A DNA stretch of 64,000 nt, from NCBI GenBank assembly GCA_040755395.1, contig JBFMAX010000004.1, forward strand, positions 248,001 to 312,000, given 5' to 3'. Positions 1 through 8,419 of this stretch are shown here, in pieces (the stretch's first letter is position 1; every line of letters starts with the position of its first letter). The notes beneath the pieces are model-generated. The model saw only the letters and a program-made list of their open reading frames with translations. It was not told where the DNA came from and did not search any database. This DNA comes from Nitrospirota bacterium (lineage in GTDB: Bacteria; Nitrospirota; Nitrospiria; Nitrospirales; Nitrospiraceae). Position numbers and translations under genes: made by a program.

Positions 1-3000
1 CACCAGAATTTGTACATTGCCGCCATCGCCGGTGCCGAAATTCGGAAATGGTTCAGCGGGTAGCGTGGAAGCAAAAATCCCGGAGCTTGTTCCGTCAAAA
101 GACCCTGTTCCCGGATCTGCTCCCGAGATAAAGATATGGTCGGCGGAGATATCAATGTCGCCTGCCGGTCCAAGGCCGGACGTTCGAGCGCTGATCTGAG
201 CCCCGTCCAGAATGTCTAAGCTTCCAGTAGTGATGGAAATATTGCCCGCTCGTCGAGCGACGAACCCTCCAATCGCGAAGACACCCGTGAAACCTCCGAC
301 TGGACCAGGGCCGGCCAACCGGATATTCCCTGCCCGGATGCTGACATCTCCCCCCAATCCAGCGCCGAAGTTCGTCGAGGTGATAAACGCTCCATTCGTC
401 GCGGTCAGATTATTCGTCTGGATATCAATATTGCCGCTGTTGCCAAAGGTGTTGGAGAACGCGTTGATCTGCCCAAAGTTTGTCAACGTGAGATCGTTGC
501 TCACGATGCGAATGTTCCCGGCATTCCCTCTTGCCGGGAAATTCGTGCCGGCAAAGATTCCGGCTGGGAACCCCCCTTGATTAAGGCCTGAAATGAAGAT
601 GGTGTCCGCGTTGATCTCAACCGAACCGCCTTGGCCTGATCCGGCGAAGATCCCCGCGCTGATCTGGGCACCATCTAGTACCTCAAGAGTGTTCGCCGAC
701 ACCTGCAGGCTCCCGGCCTTGGCTGCCGCGGAGGCTTCAGAGGCTACTTGTGTAGTCAACCCCACGAATTCTGGCCCACCCCCACGGAGCGTAACGGTAT
801 CCGCGAACACCTCCAGGCTTCCGGCATCGCCGGTCCCAAATGTGCTGGCACTGATGAATGAAACAGCTTCCGGACCGCTGACCTCTAACCGATCGGCCAT
901 CGTGCTGGTTCCACCCAGTCCTTGGATTGTAATACTCCCTCCACGCCCCGAACTCCCAATCTCCGCTGCAGCGGAAACCTGAGAATGGTAGATCGACGCT
1001 GTCCCCACATTAAGCTCGATACTGCCTGCGTTGCCAGCAGCCAGAGTGGCGGCTTGAATGAAGCTGTTGTCGGTCATCGTCAACAGTGGGGTGGTCACGG
1101 TGACCCGACCGCCGTCGCCCGTGCCTCTGGTTACCGCTTCCAGCGAACCCTCCGAGAAGGAGGCAGATTCGCTCGCGGCGACAGTGATATTTCCTCCTCG
1201 ACCGGCCCCTCCCGAGCTGGCATTGATGTCGGCGTCAGTGAGACTCAGTGTGTCCACATTCACCATGATATTCCCGCCGGGTCCCGCACCCTTCGTGATC
1301 GCCTGGACCGACCCTCCGCCCTCCCTGCTTCCACCCGTTATGGTCAGATCTTGAGCCGTCAGCGTAATGGTCCCGCCGGCCTTCTCACCGCCCGTCACTG
1401 TCGCTGAGACGGTTGAATCGGTTAACTCCATGGAGGTCGCTGAACTGATGGAGATCGAGCCTCCGGCTCCGGTGTTGGCTTCCGTCGTAATGCTGCTGTT
1501 CGTACTGGTGAAGGTGTTCCCGGTGGTGACGAGGGAGATGCTGCCTCCATTGCCCGCATTAGCGGTGGCCGAAACGGTGGCTCCGTTCAGAAGCGTGACG
1601 TCTCCAGCACGCACCAGAATACTACCGCCCTGGCCGTCGCCCGCCGCGCTAGTGAGGAGGTCACTATTGTTCAACGTCACGGAACTGGCCGAGGTGCCCG
1701 AGCCGCCGACGCCCTGGACTGTCACACTGCCGGCGTCGCCGCGACCGGTCCCTGTTCCCGTGCTGCTGCTGCTGCTGATCTCGGAATTGCCCTGCGCGGT
1801 CAGGGTGCCGACGTTCAGTGTGACACTACCTGCGTCACCGGTCCCGGTAGTGCTTGAGGTAATGATGCCCTTATCAGTCATAGCCAGGCTGCCTGTGGTG
1901 ACATTCAAGGTTCCGCCTGTGCCGGTGATCGTTTTCGTAGACAGCCCGGTGAGGTCGGTTTCGAACGGATCAAGTGAGGTCGCGACACCGGTAATCTTGA
2001 CGTCGCCGGCATCAATTGTGATACCGCCGGCGTCACCCGTGCCCGTGCTTTCGGCGGAAATCGTGGCGCCGCTGGAAATACTGAGTCTATTTGTGTCGAT
2101 TTCGATGCTCCCGGCGTCACCCGCCCCGGTAGATCGGGCCTGAATTCGACCCTGATCGTGCAGTTCGATCGTTTCGACGTTCAGGGTAATGCTGCCACCA
2201 TTTCCGGTAGCGAGGTCAGGGCGGGGTTGAAACGCCAGGCTGGAAGCCACAATGCCGGATTCAATACCATCGAATGCGGCGGAAGCCGAAGTGTGATCGG
2301 CGCCGGCAATAAGCAAGCGGTCGGCGGTAATCTCGATATTGCCGGCAGGTCCGATCCCGTTCGTCCGAGCCGAAATGAGTGCTCCGTCAAGGACATCCAG
2401 GCTCCCAGTCGTGATCGAGATGTTTCCGGCTCGCTGAGCGACAAATCCCCCAAGTGCAAAGATGCCATGGAACAGATTTGGCGCCCCTGGCCCGCTCAAC
2501 CTGACACTGTCTGCCTCAATCGTCACATTGCCACCGAGTCCGGCCCCAAAATTTGACGAGGTAATCAGTCCGTTATCAGTCAGGTACAGATTTCGCGCAC
2601 GCACATCGATATGGCCGCTATTTCCGAAGCTTCCGGAAAAGGAACTGATCTGTCCGCCATTGCTAATCGTGAAATCGCCGGTTGTCGTCACTCGGATATT
2701 CCCCGCGGTTCCTCTCGCCGGAAATCCAAGATTGGAGAAGATTCCCGCCGGGAACCCGTTTGAATCGAGACCGGAGATGAGCACCGTATCAGCGGTGATC
2801 TCAATATCGCCGCCTCTCCCTGGACCGGTGAAAACACCAGAGTTGATCTGGGCGCCGTTCAGGACCTCTATGGTCTGGGCGGTGATACGCAAGCTCGATC
2901 CGTTCCCTGACCCTGGATTTGTGACCTGACTCGCCAGGCCTGTGAATCCAACGCCGCCGACCATGCGGACCGCTTCGGCGTTGATTTCCAGAGAACCGGC

Positions 3001-4338
3001 GTTGCCGGCTCCCTGAGTGCTTGTCGAAATGAAGGCTGCTGACTGCCCTCCAAGCAATTCCAAGCGGCCCGTGTTCACCCGGATGTTTCCCGCATGGCCA
3101 GGCCCGAAGGTGGTCGTGTTGATAAAGGCTTGATCCCGAAGAAGTAGGCTCCCCGTCGTAATTTCAATGTCGTTGCCATTGCCGGCATCAGCCGCAGTGG
3201 AGAAGGCCCGCGAGCCGATGTTGGAGTTGAAGTTTCTGGCAGGATCTCCGACCATCTGCAAGCTGCCGGCGGTAATGCGAACCGCGCCGGCATCTCCAGC
3301 CCCGAAGGTTGATGACCCGAACTCGGACCGGTTCATGATGATGTCGCCGGTTACCTGGATGTCGAATCCCACGCCCGGGTGATCCAAAGCACCTAGAGTG
3401 GTGGCACCAAGCTGGACATCCGTGAGTTCCAGCTCTGCGGATCGGATGAAGATAGTGCCGCCTGGATCACCTGCCACTCTTACCGCGGCATCATCGGTTG
3501 CCTGCCGGTTGTCCGTGATAGTGATGGTCCCCAACTGCTCGAAGGAGTGCACCTTCAGGCTCGGGGGAGTTCCGGGCGCAGTCAATACGACCTCGCCCGC
3601 AGAAGCAACGCTGACGAGATTGATTCGCCCGCTATCCGCGCGCAGAGCGCTTTCGATTTCTGGGCTTGAAGTGCCTCGCCCGACGATCGTGATATCCCCG
3701 CCGATCACGGACAGGCTCTGGCCAGGTAAAACCGCAAGGTTGCTTTGTTGAATGGTAATCGCCACGGGCCTCGGTACCGTGAACCCAAACGCTTCCACCG
3801 GTGCGATCGAGAGGGTGCTGGGCCGCGGCAGGTCGGCATGAAACCGCGCGCCGTCGGTCATCCGGAGGTAGTCCGCCGTGCTGGCGTTGAAGGCGCCGCC
3901 GACGTTGAGTTCCGCGGTGGGCCCAAACACAATGCCGGCGGGATTGATCAAGTAGAGATTGGCGGTGCCGAAGTCGGTCGTTTGGATCGTGCCCCAAATG
4001 TTCGAAGGGTTCCCGCCCGTGACCCGGCTGATGATGTTGTTGGTCGGGAGACTTGTTTCGTTTAGGAAATTCGCAATGTTGTTGGTCGCGAGGCTGAATT
4101 CGCCGAAGCTGTGGAACAGATTGGGGCCGTTGCCGGGCCGAGTGCCGCCGGTGATGTCGTAGTTGATTTTGCCGCTGGGCAAGGTGACAGGTTCGCTGAT
4201 CCGGGTCCCGAGACCGGATTCCGTCAGGGCCGTGGTGATCTGGGCATAGCCGACGGGGAGGGGTGCAGCCAGCGAGGCGCAGAGGTAGAGGACCAGCAAC
4301 CAGGTCAGGGAGGAGGGATGGCGAGCGTGACGCCGCAT
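1..4338 (-). CDS. Filamentous haemagglutinin-type exoprotein (TpsA-like), N-terminal 1,446 codons, runs off the left edge
   Basis: Secreted or surface-displayed exoprotein of a two-partner secretion system. The frame is still open at base 1, so the C-terminus is missing. Residues 1-33 form a signal peptide (MRRHAR n-region, leucine-rich core, ending near PVGYAQ). The next ~120 residues carry the haemagglutination-activity (TPS) domain, with NPSNIWGTI and NPAGIVFGP motifs. The rest is a beta-helix of short repeats such as GNAGNIxI and GxGGxIxI, almost without cysteine. AGAGG precedes the ATG at 4338 at proper spacing. No TpsB-type outer-membrane transporter is seen; it may lie beyond the edge. 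A role in adhesion or biofilm is inferred from the family only. Confidence 0.88.
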   Translation of the reverse strand, partial: MRRHARHPSSLTWLLVLYLCASLAAPLPVGYAQITTALTESGLGTRISEPVTLPSGKINYDITGGTRPGNGPNLFHSFGEFSLATNNIANFLNETSLPTNNIISRVTGGNPSNIWGTIQTTDFGTANLYLINPAGIVFGPTAELNVGGAFNASTADYLRMTDGARFHADLPRPSTLSIAPVEAFGFTVPRPVAITIQQSNLAVLPGQSLSVIGGDITIVGRGTSSPEIESALRADSGRINLVSVASAGEVVLTAPGTPPSLKVHSFEQLGTITITDNRQATDDAAVRVAGDPGGTIFIRSAELELTDVQLGATTLGALDHPGVGFDIQVTGDIIMNRSEFGSSTFGAGDAGAVRITAGSLQMVGDPARNFNSNIGSRAFSTAADAGNGNDIEITTGSLLLRDQAFINTTTFGPGHAGNIRVNTGRLELLGGQSAAFISTSTQGAGNAGSLEINAEAVRMVGGVGFTGLASQVTNPGSGNGSSLRITAQTIEVLNGAQINSGVFTGPGRGGDIEITADTVLISGLDSNGFPAGIFSNLGFPARGTAGNIRVTTTGDFTISNGGQISSFSGSFGNSGHIDVRARNLYLTDNGLITSSNFGAGLGGNVTIEADSVRLSGPGAPNLFHGIFALGGFVAQRAGNISITTGSLDVLDGALISARTNGIGPAGNIEITADRLLIAGADHTSASAAFDGIESGIVASSLAFQPRPDLATGNGGSITLNVETIELHDQGRIQARSTGAGDAGSIEIDTNRLSISSGATISAESTGTGDAGGITIDAGDVKITGVATSLDPFETDLTGLSTKTITGTGGTLNVTTGSLAMTDKGIITSSTTGTGDAGSVTLNVGTLTAQGNSEISSSSSTGTGTGRGDAGSVTVQGVGGSGTSASSVTLNNSDLLTSAAGDGQGGSILVRAGDVTLLNGATVSATANAGNGGSISLVTTGNTFTSTNSSITTEANTGAGGSISISSATSMELTDSTVSATVTGGEKAGGTITLTAQDLTITGGSREGGGSVQAITKGAGPGGNIMVNVDTLSLTDADINASSGGAGRGGNITVAASESASFSEGSLEAVTRGTGDGGRVTVTTPLLTMTDNSFIQAATLAAGNAGSIELNVGTASIYHSQVSAAAEIGSSGRGGSITIQGLGGTSTMADRLEVSGPEAVSFISASTFGTGDAGSLEVFADTVTLRGGGPEFVGLTTQVASEASAAAKAGSLQVSANTLEVLDGAQISAGIFAGSGQGGSVEINADTIFISGLNQGGFPAGIFAGTNFPARGNAGNIRIVSNDLTLTNFGQINAFSNTFGNSGNIDIQTNNLTATNGAFITSTNFGAGLGGDVSIRAGNIRLAGPGPVGGFTGVFAIGGFVARRAGNISITTGSLDILDGAQISARTSGLGPAGDIDISADHIFISGADPGTGSFDGTSSGIFASTLPAEPFPNFGTGDGGNVQILV
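100..880 (-). repeat. Internal duplication in the haemagglutinin-type gene, copy A
   Basis: This stretch aligns with 2280-3060 at a constant offset of about 2.18 kb, at both DNA and protein level. Shared protein phrases include FVA.RAGNISITTGSLD, LDGA.ISART.G, FPARG.AGNIR and FGNSG.ID. By eye identity is roughly 70-75%. It is a within-gene duplication of about 260 residues of beta-helix. Confidence 0.75.
2280..3060 (-). repeat. Internal duplication in the haemagglutinin-type gene, copy B
   Basis: Partner of the copy at 100-880. The order of motifs is the same in both copies and the reading frame is preserved. This fits expansion of a beta-helical adhesin by unequal recombination. Confidence 0.75.
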
Positions 4339-5005
4339 CCGGAACCTCTTCTCGCTGCGTCCCCATGGGACGCGACGAGGGGCTAGGGGGCTTTCTCTTA
4401 TGCAGGTAGCTTGCCGTTGCCGTTCGAACTATAAGTCAATGAAGTTTCAGCAACTTCGCATCACCGGCAATGCCGTAAGGGCGAAGAAGTATCGAATGCG
4501 ATACATGCAAGTTATCCTGATGGATACACGAGACGGGAACCTACTCCTTCAAGCTGACTTCTTACCTCATGTGCCGTTCTTGAGATCGCGCAGGCGAGCG
4601 GTACCAACAAGCAGTTCTCCCGGACAATGTCAACCTAATTCTTACGTAGGGTAACGCAAGTGGATTTATTCGTGTCGCGGGCATTGCGCGCAGGACAGAC
4701 TCAAGTTCGCCGGACCGGCAGGCAGGCGGAGACAGGATCAGGGCATTCCTCGATGCTGCTCTTGGCTTGCCTCGACAAGTGTAAGTCCGTGAAACTGTTG
4801 ATATAAATGGTCAAGCTGCTCAGCGGATCGCTTGGTGTTTTGTTCGAGGTGATTGGTCGGATGGTCGGTCAGTCTAGCCGGATGATGAAACAGGCGAGGG
4901 CACGGAGAAACTGGTTTTGAAATAGGACATGCCCTCATCGCAATGGTGAAAAGAGCCCGAGCAGCGGATGTCATCTAGAGCCTCCACCGCTCGGGATATT
5001 TTCCT
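4339..5005. other. Gene-free stretch upstream of the haemagglutinin-type gene
   Basis: About 670 bases with no gene I can support. The half next to 4338 should hold the promoter of the haemagglutinin-type gene, but no clear -35/-10 or sigma-54 element was seen. A 78-codon minus-strand frame (4738-4974) has no recognisable domain and unconvincing composition, so it is not called. Confidence 0.4.
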
Positions 5006-5213
5006 CTCGCTATACGGTGAAGGGGTCGGCGTAGACGTGGTTCCTGGCCACTCGATCGACCGCCGCCGCCAGCCTGTGCGACTCGATGGGTTTCGTGAGG
5101 TAGTCCGACACCCCGCGCTTGTACAGGTCGGCGGCGCCGCCCGTGTCGGGGTAACCCGTGAGAATCAGGACGGGCACGGAGGGGAACTGCGCGCGGAAGT
5201 ACGAGATGGCTTC
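5006..5213 (-). pseudogene. Truncated duplicate of the response regulator at 6078-6482
   Basis: These 208 bases are nearly identical (only a few mismatches) to 6074-6281, the 3' half of the intact CheY-like gene about 1.07 kb away. The copy keeps the region coding for the C-terminal part of the receiver (SVPVLILTGYP to the PFTV terminus). It lacks the 5' half with the acidic pocket and phospho-acceptor aspartate. Similarity stops abruptly at 5213, after GATGGCTTC. The region just left of 5006 is also weakly similar to that left of 6074. It is a decayed tandem duplication flanking the toxin-antitoxin pair. Confidence 0.85.
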
Positions 5214-5343
5214 GCTCTCTTAGCAGAACGACGAGTTGTCCAAGAGAAGACGCCTCCGCTGCCCTTGATGGCATTTATGATAGCAGACCATGGTCAATTT
5301 ATGGTCCGGTTCGGCTGCGACAAGGCCGCGGGGTTCAGCCGGG

Positions 5344-5655
5344 CTACTCATATGCTCGCCTCTTCCAGTAGCCAGGTTCTCGCTTGAGATGCATCACCGC
5401 TAAGACGCGAATGATCTGCGATTGACGCTGGTAGACGATTCCAAACGGAAACCGGTGGAGGATATATCGCTGCGTATCTTTCCCCGGATAGCATGGCCAG
5501 GTTGTCGGGTTGTCGCGAATCCGCGAGATAGCACTTTCCACCTCGTGAAGGAAGGCTTCGCCAAGACCGGCCCTCTGCTGTTCATACCAGGCCTTAGCCC
5601 GTTCCAGCTCCTCCGAGGCCTCCCGATGGAACTTGATCTGGAAATCACTTGCCAT
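5344..5655 (-). CDS. RelE/ParE-family toxin
   Basis: Small 103-residue toxin of a type II toxin-antitoxin module. The protein has the ParE layout: an N-terminal helical hairpin with the FHREASEELERAKAWYE signature, the block IRDNPTTWPCYPG, and a C-terminal strand pattern RYILHRFPFGIVYQ...IIRVLAVMH. Its start overlaps the end of the antitoxin gene by 11 bases (ATGGCAAGTGA), so the two are translationally coupled. ParE proteins usually act on gyrase and RelE proteins on translating ribosomes; the sequence alone does not settle which. The pair sits between a truncated and an intact copy of a response regulator. Confidence 0.9.
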   Translation of the reverse strand: MASDFQIKFHREASEELERAKAWYEQQRAGLGEAFLHEVESAISRIRDNPTTWPCYPGKDTQRYILHRFPFGIVYQRQSQIIRVLAVMHLKREPGYWKRRAYE

Positions 5656-5872
5656 GCCGCAAGCGTTCCCGGACCTCTTCCCAGGGGATCATTTCCGCGA
5701 CACCGCGCTCCACTTCCGACAATCGTCGTTGAACCTCTTTCTGCCAGGCCGCTTCGACATCCCGGTCGGCGACCGGATCGAGGCTCCTGAGCAACTGCTC
5801 GGCTAACTCCGCACGCTCATTCACAGGAAGCTTGAGAGCCTGTTCAAGCAGAGCTTGGGATTGTCCACTCAT
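5645..5872 (-). CDS. Addiction-module antitoxin component (TIGR02574-like)
   Basis: A 75-residue protein, first gene of the toxin-antitoxin operon. It matches the putative addiction-module component family: an N-terminal helix (LLEQALKLPVNERAELAEQLL), an RSLDP turn, then AAWQKEVQRRLSEVERG and an IPWEEVRERLR tail. These antitoxins bind and neutralise a ParE/RelE partner through the C-terminal helix. The downstream toxin starts inside its last codons. No operator palindrome was identified upstream, although the module should be autoregulated. Confidence 0.88.
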   Translation of the reverse strand: MSGQSQALLEQALKLPVNERAELAEQLLRSLDPVADRDVEAAWQKEVQRRLSEVERGVAEMIPWEEVRERLRHGK

Positions 5873-6030
5873 AGCATCACCCTTTGCCGCTGTACCAGAG
5901 CAAATTCTCTGTGTGGGTCACGGCGATGCTATCAGAAGTCGACGGGGACGGCAACGACAGGCGGACGCTTAGATCTTGGCCTTAAGCCCGCGCATGTCCG
6001 TAACGCAAGAAGATGTTGAGAGAAAGCCGG

Positions 6031-6060
6031 GCGGCGGACGCTATGCCTAGCGTCCACCGC
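6031..6060 (-). terminator. Hairpin just after the response-regulator stop
   Basis: GGACGCTA (6036-6043) pairs perfectly with TAGCGTCC (6048-6055) over a TGCC loop. GCGG/CCGC extend the stem beyond one mismatch. It lies 18 bases past the stop of the minus-strand response regulator, as expected for a terminator. There is no clear T-run, so intrinsic termination is uncertain. Confidence 0.5.
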
Positions 6061-6077
6061 CTCTGGCCTTTGCCTCG

Positions 6078-6482
6078 CTATACGGTGAAGGGGTCGGCGT
6101 AGACATGATTCCTGGCCACTCGATCGACGGCCGCCGCCAGCCTGTGCGACTCGATGGGTTTCGTAAGGTAGTCCGACACCCCGCGCTTGTACAGGTCGGC
6201 GGCGCCGCCCGTGTCGGGGTAACCCGTGAGAATCAGGACGGGCACGGAGGGGAACTGCGCGCGGAAGTACGAGATGGCTTCCTCCCCCCGGACTTTCGGC
6301 ATGTTGAGGTCGCACACGATCGCGTCGATCATGAGCGGATTGTCCCCTGATGTCATCTCCGTGACGGCCTCTTCTCCGTTCGCTGCTTCGACCGTGTCGT
6401 AGCCCGCCTTGTTCAAGCAGAACCGCACCGACTTCCTGACGTCCGCTTCATCATCCACTACGAGAATTCGACCGAGTGCCAT
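6078..6482 (-). CDS. Single-domain response regulator (CheY-like receiver)
   Basis: A 134-residue protein made only of a phosphoacceptor receiver domain, with no output domain. The acidic pocket is D10-D11-E12, the phospho-acceptor is D58 in IVCDLNMPK, the switch threonine is in LILTGYP, and the conserved lysine is in YLTKP. Single-domain receivers relay phosphate between kinases or bind a partner protein. A perfect sigma-54-type promoter lies 110 bases upstream on the same strand. A truncated near-identical copy sits at 5006-5213. The start is supported by AGGAGG eight bases upstream (CCTCCT at 6491-6496 on the plus strand). Confidence 0.92.
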   Translation of the reverse strand: MALGRILVVDDEADVRKSVRFCLNKAGYDTVEAANGEEAVTEMTSGDNPLMIDAIVCDLNMPKVRGEEAISYFRAQFPSVPVLILTGYPDTGGAADLYKRGVSDYLTKPIESHRLAAAVDRVARNHVYADPFTV

Positions 6483-6591
6483 GGCTGCGTCCTCCTGGTT
6501 ATGGGGTTCGGCCGGTTGGCCTTGACCCTGGTTGACTATCTACTGAGTTCTATCGTTTCTCTGAGTGCTGTGCCGTACACCACGAGCATGG

Positions 6592-6607
6592 AGCAACCGT
6601 TGTGCCA
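6592..6607 (-). promoter_or_regulatory. Sigma-54 promoter for the response regulator
   Basis: Read on the minus strand this is TGGCACAACGGTTGCT, an exact match to TGGCAC-N5-TTGCT with GG and GC 12 bases apart. It lies 110 bases upstream of the start at 6482. A 17-base palindrome at 6728-6744 is a candidate enhancer site. Confidence 0.8.
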
Positions 6608-6727
6608 AGATGTCTCGAATGCACCGCGGCCGAACCAAGTGATTGATTTGTCATTGGAACTCACGATTTGAACATCAGGGGGAGTTCGCTCAACCGTGGG
6701 CGGGCCTATTCCTGGGATCATCCAAAA

Positions 6728-6744
6728 AGATAAGTTCCTTATCT
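6728..6744. promoter_or_regulatory. Palindrome AGATAAG-N3-CTTATCT, candidate enhancer-binding site
   Basis: AGATAAG and CTTATCT are perfect inverted repeats around TTC. The site is 120 bp upstream of the minus-strand sigma-54 promoter at 6592-6607, and also 157 bp before the plus-strand EBP gene at 6901. It may bind a sigma-54 activator or act as the operator of the divergent gene. The motif differs from the TGCAA-type sites further right, so a different regulator is implied. Confidence 0.45.
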
Positions 6745-6900
6745 GAACGGATCGTTCCTGTCTCCTGATGGTCCGTCCAAATGAGTGGGACCGGGAAGGC
6801 ACATATGAGGTACAATCCCGCCGCCGAAGCTTCTCGTCACCCTCCGTCGGACGGGTGAGCGGGCCGTGTGCCATGCCGGAAAGGAACCGGAGAAGACAAG

Positions 6901-8250
6901 ATGAAACCCTTGATCCTGATCGCTGACGACGACCCTGACATTCTCAAGATTCTGCGGGTCGGGCTGCACGCCAAAGGTTATGACACCGTGGCCGCGGCGG
7001 ACGGGCGAGAGGCGCTGGCGGCTCTCAATCAGACGAACCCGGATCTTGCGTTGCTCGACATCGAGATGCCGCACCTCAGCGGCATCGAGGTCCTCAAGCA
7101 CATTCGCCAGGAACGACCCGGTTTACCGGTGGTCATCTTGACGGCGCATGCCACGATCGGACGGGCGGTGGAGGCCATGAAGGAGGGAGCGACCGATTTC
7201 ATCCCGAAGCCCTTCGAGCTGGAGCACCTCTTGGTCGTGCTTGGCAAGGCGCTGGAACGGGAAGGGCTGCGTCGTGAAGTCGAAGCGCTGCGCTCGCAGA
7301 TCGACAGTCGGTACGATCCGCTTGTCAGCTCGACGCCGGCCATGAACCAGATCATCGACACGGCGAAGAAAGCCGCGCAGAGCGATGCGACAGTATTGCT
7401 GCTCGGCGAAAGCGGAACGGGCAAGGATCTGTTGGCGCGCTCGATCCACGCGTGGAGTCCGAGACGGGATCGGCTGTTCGCCCCGGTGAACTGCGTGGCG
7501 TTGTCGGAAGAATTGCTCGAGTCCGAATTGTTCGGGCACGAGAAGGGAGCGTTCACCGGCGCCCATACACAGAAGCTTGGCAAGCTGGAGGTGGCGACGG
7601 GTGGAACCGTGTTCTTGGACGAAATCGGCGACATGAAGCCGGGGCTTCAAGCCAAGCTCTTGCGGTTTCTCCAAAATCGTGAGTTCGACCGTGTCGGCGG
7701 AACCCGATCCATCAGGGTGGATGTGCGCATCATTGCCGCCACGAATCGCGATCTGTCCCAGGCCGTCAAAGCGGGCGCCTTTCGCGCGGATCTCTTCTAC
7801 CGCCTCAATGTGGTGAGTTTGACGTTGCCGCCGTTGCGTGAGCGAAAGGACGACATCCCGCAGATTGCGGAGCTGTTTCTGAGCAAATACTGCCGTGAAG
7901 CCAAGAAGCCGCCGATGCGCATTTCAGAGCAGGCGATGCGGAAACTCCTGTCACACTCCTGGCCCGGCAACGTGCGCGAACTGCAGAACGCGATCGAGCG
8001 GGCGGTGGTGCTCAAAACCGGAGAGTGTCTTGACCCCGACGATTTCGTCCTGCAACCCCTGGATCTTTCGCCGGGGGACACGGACGGAGCGGATCTTCCG
8101 TTTCATGAGTCGATCGAGCAGCACAAACGTCGCATCATTCTCCGCGCGCTTTCGAAGACCGGCGGAAGCCGCATTCGGGCTGCTGAACTGCTTGGTCTCC
8201 AGCCGAGCTATCTGTCCAGGCTCATCAAGCAACTGAATGTCAGTCGTTAG
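6901..8250 (+). CDS. NtrC-family sigma-54 response regulator (REC-AAA-Fis), orphan
   Basis: A 449-residue two-component transcription activator. Residues 1-120 are a receiver with D53 as phospho-acceptor (LALLDIEMP). Residues ~145-370 are the sigma-54 interaction AAA+ domain with Walker A GESGTGKD at 169-176 and an intact GAFTGA loop at 216-221. The C-terminus is a Fis-type helix-turn-helix (GGSRIRAAELLGLQPSYLSRLIKQL). It should remodel RNA polymerase-sigma-54 at -24/-12 promoters when phosphorylated. The ATG at 6901 is preferred over one at 6868 because the receiver starts there and GGAG precedes it. No kinase gene is adjacent upstream. Confidence 0.93.
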   Translation: MKPLILIADDDPDILKILRVGLHAKGYDTVAAADGREALAALNQTNPDLALLDIEMPHLSGIEVLKHIRQERPGLPVVILTAHATIGRAVEAMKEGATDFIPKPFELEHLLVVLGKALEREGLRREVEALRSQIDSRYDPLVSSTPAMNQIIDTAKKAAQSDATVLLLGESGTGKDLLARSIHAWSPRRDRLFAPVNCVALSEELLESELFGHEKGAFTGAHTQKLGKLEVATGGTVFLDEIGDMKPGLQAKLLRFLQNREFDRVGGTRSIRVDVRIIAATNRDLSQAVKAGAFRADLFYRLNVVSLTLPPLRERKDDIPQIAELFLSKYCREAKKPPMRISEQAMRKLLSHSWPGNVRELQNAIERAVVLKTGECLDPDDFVLQPLDLSPGDTDGADLPFHESIEQHKRRIILRALSKTGGSRIRAAELLGLQPSYLSRLIKQLNVSR

Positions 8251-8419
8251 GAGAGAGGCAGCCTTGCCTCGACCGGGTGGCGGGTGTTCGAGCTCCTGTA
8301 CCGTGTCTCATTTCCCGTGCTGCGCTCCCCTTCTTGACCCCTATCGGCTGAAGGACTAGGCTTGGGCGGCCGGAGACGACAGCATGCGTGAGTGAGGGCT
8401 CGAAAGGGAGGCCGTGACA

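Noticed and set aside
4738-4974. A 78-codon minus-strand gene next to the truncated receiver copy
   Set aside because: No family, no ribosome site and no clear codon bias; left as part of the gene-free stretch.
6536-6874. A 112-codon minus-strand frame between the receiver and EBP genes
   Set aside because: It overlaps the sigma-54 promoter and the AGATAAG palindrome and shows no domain or ribosome site.
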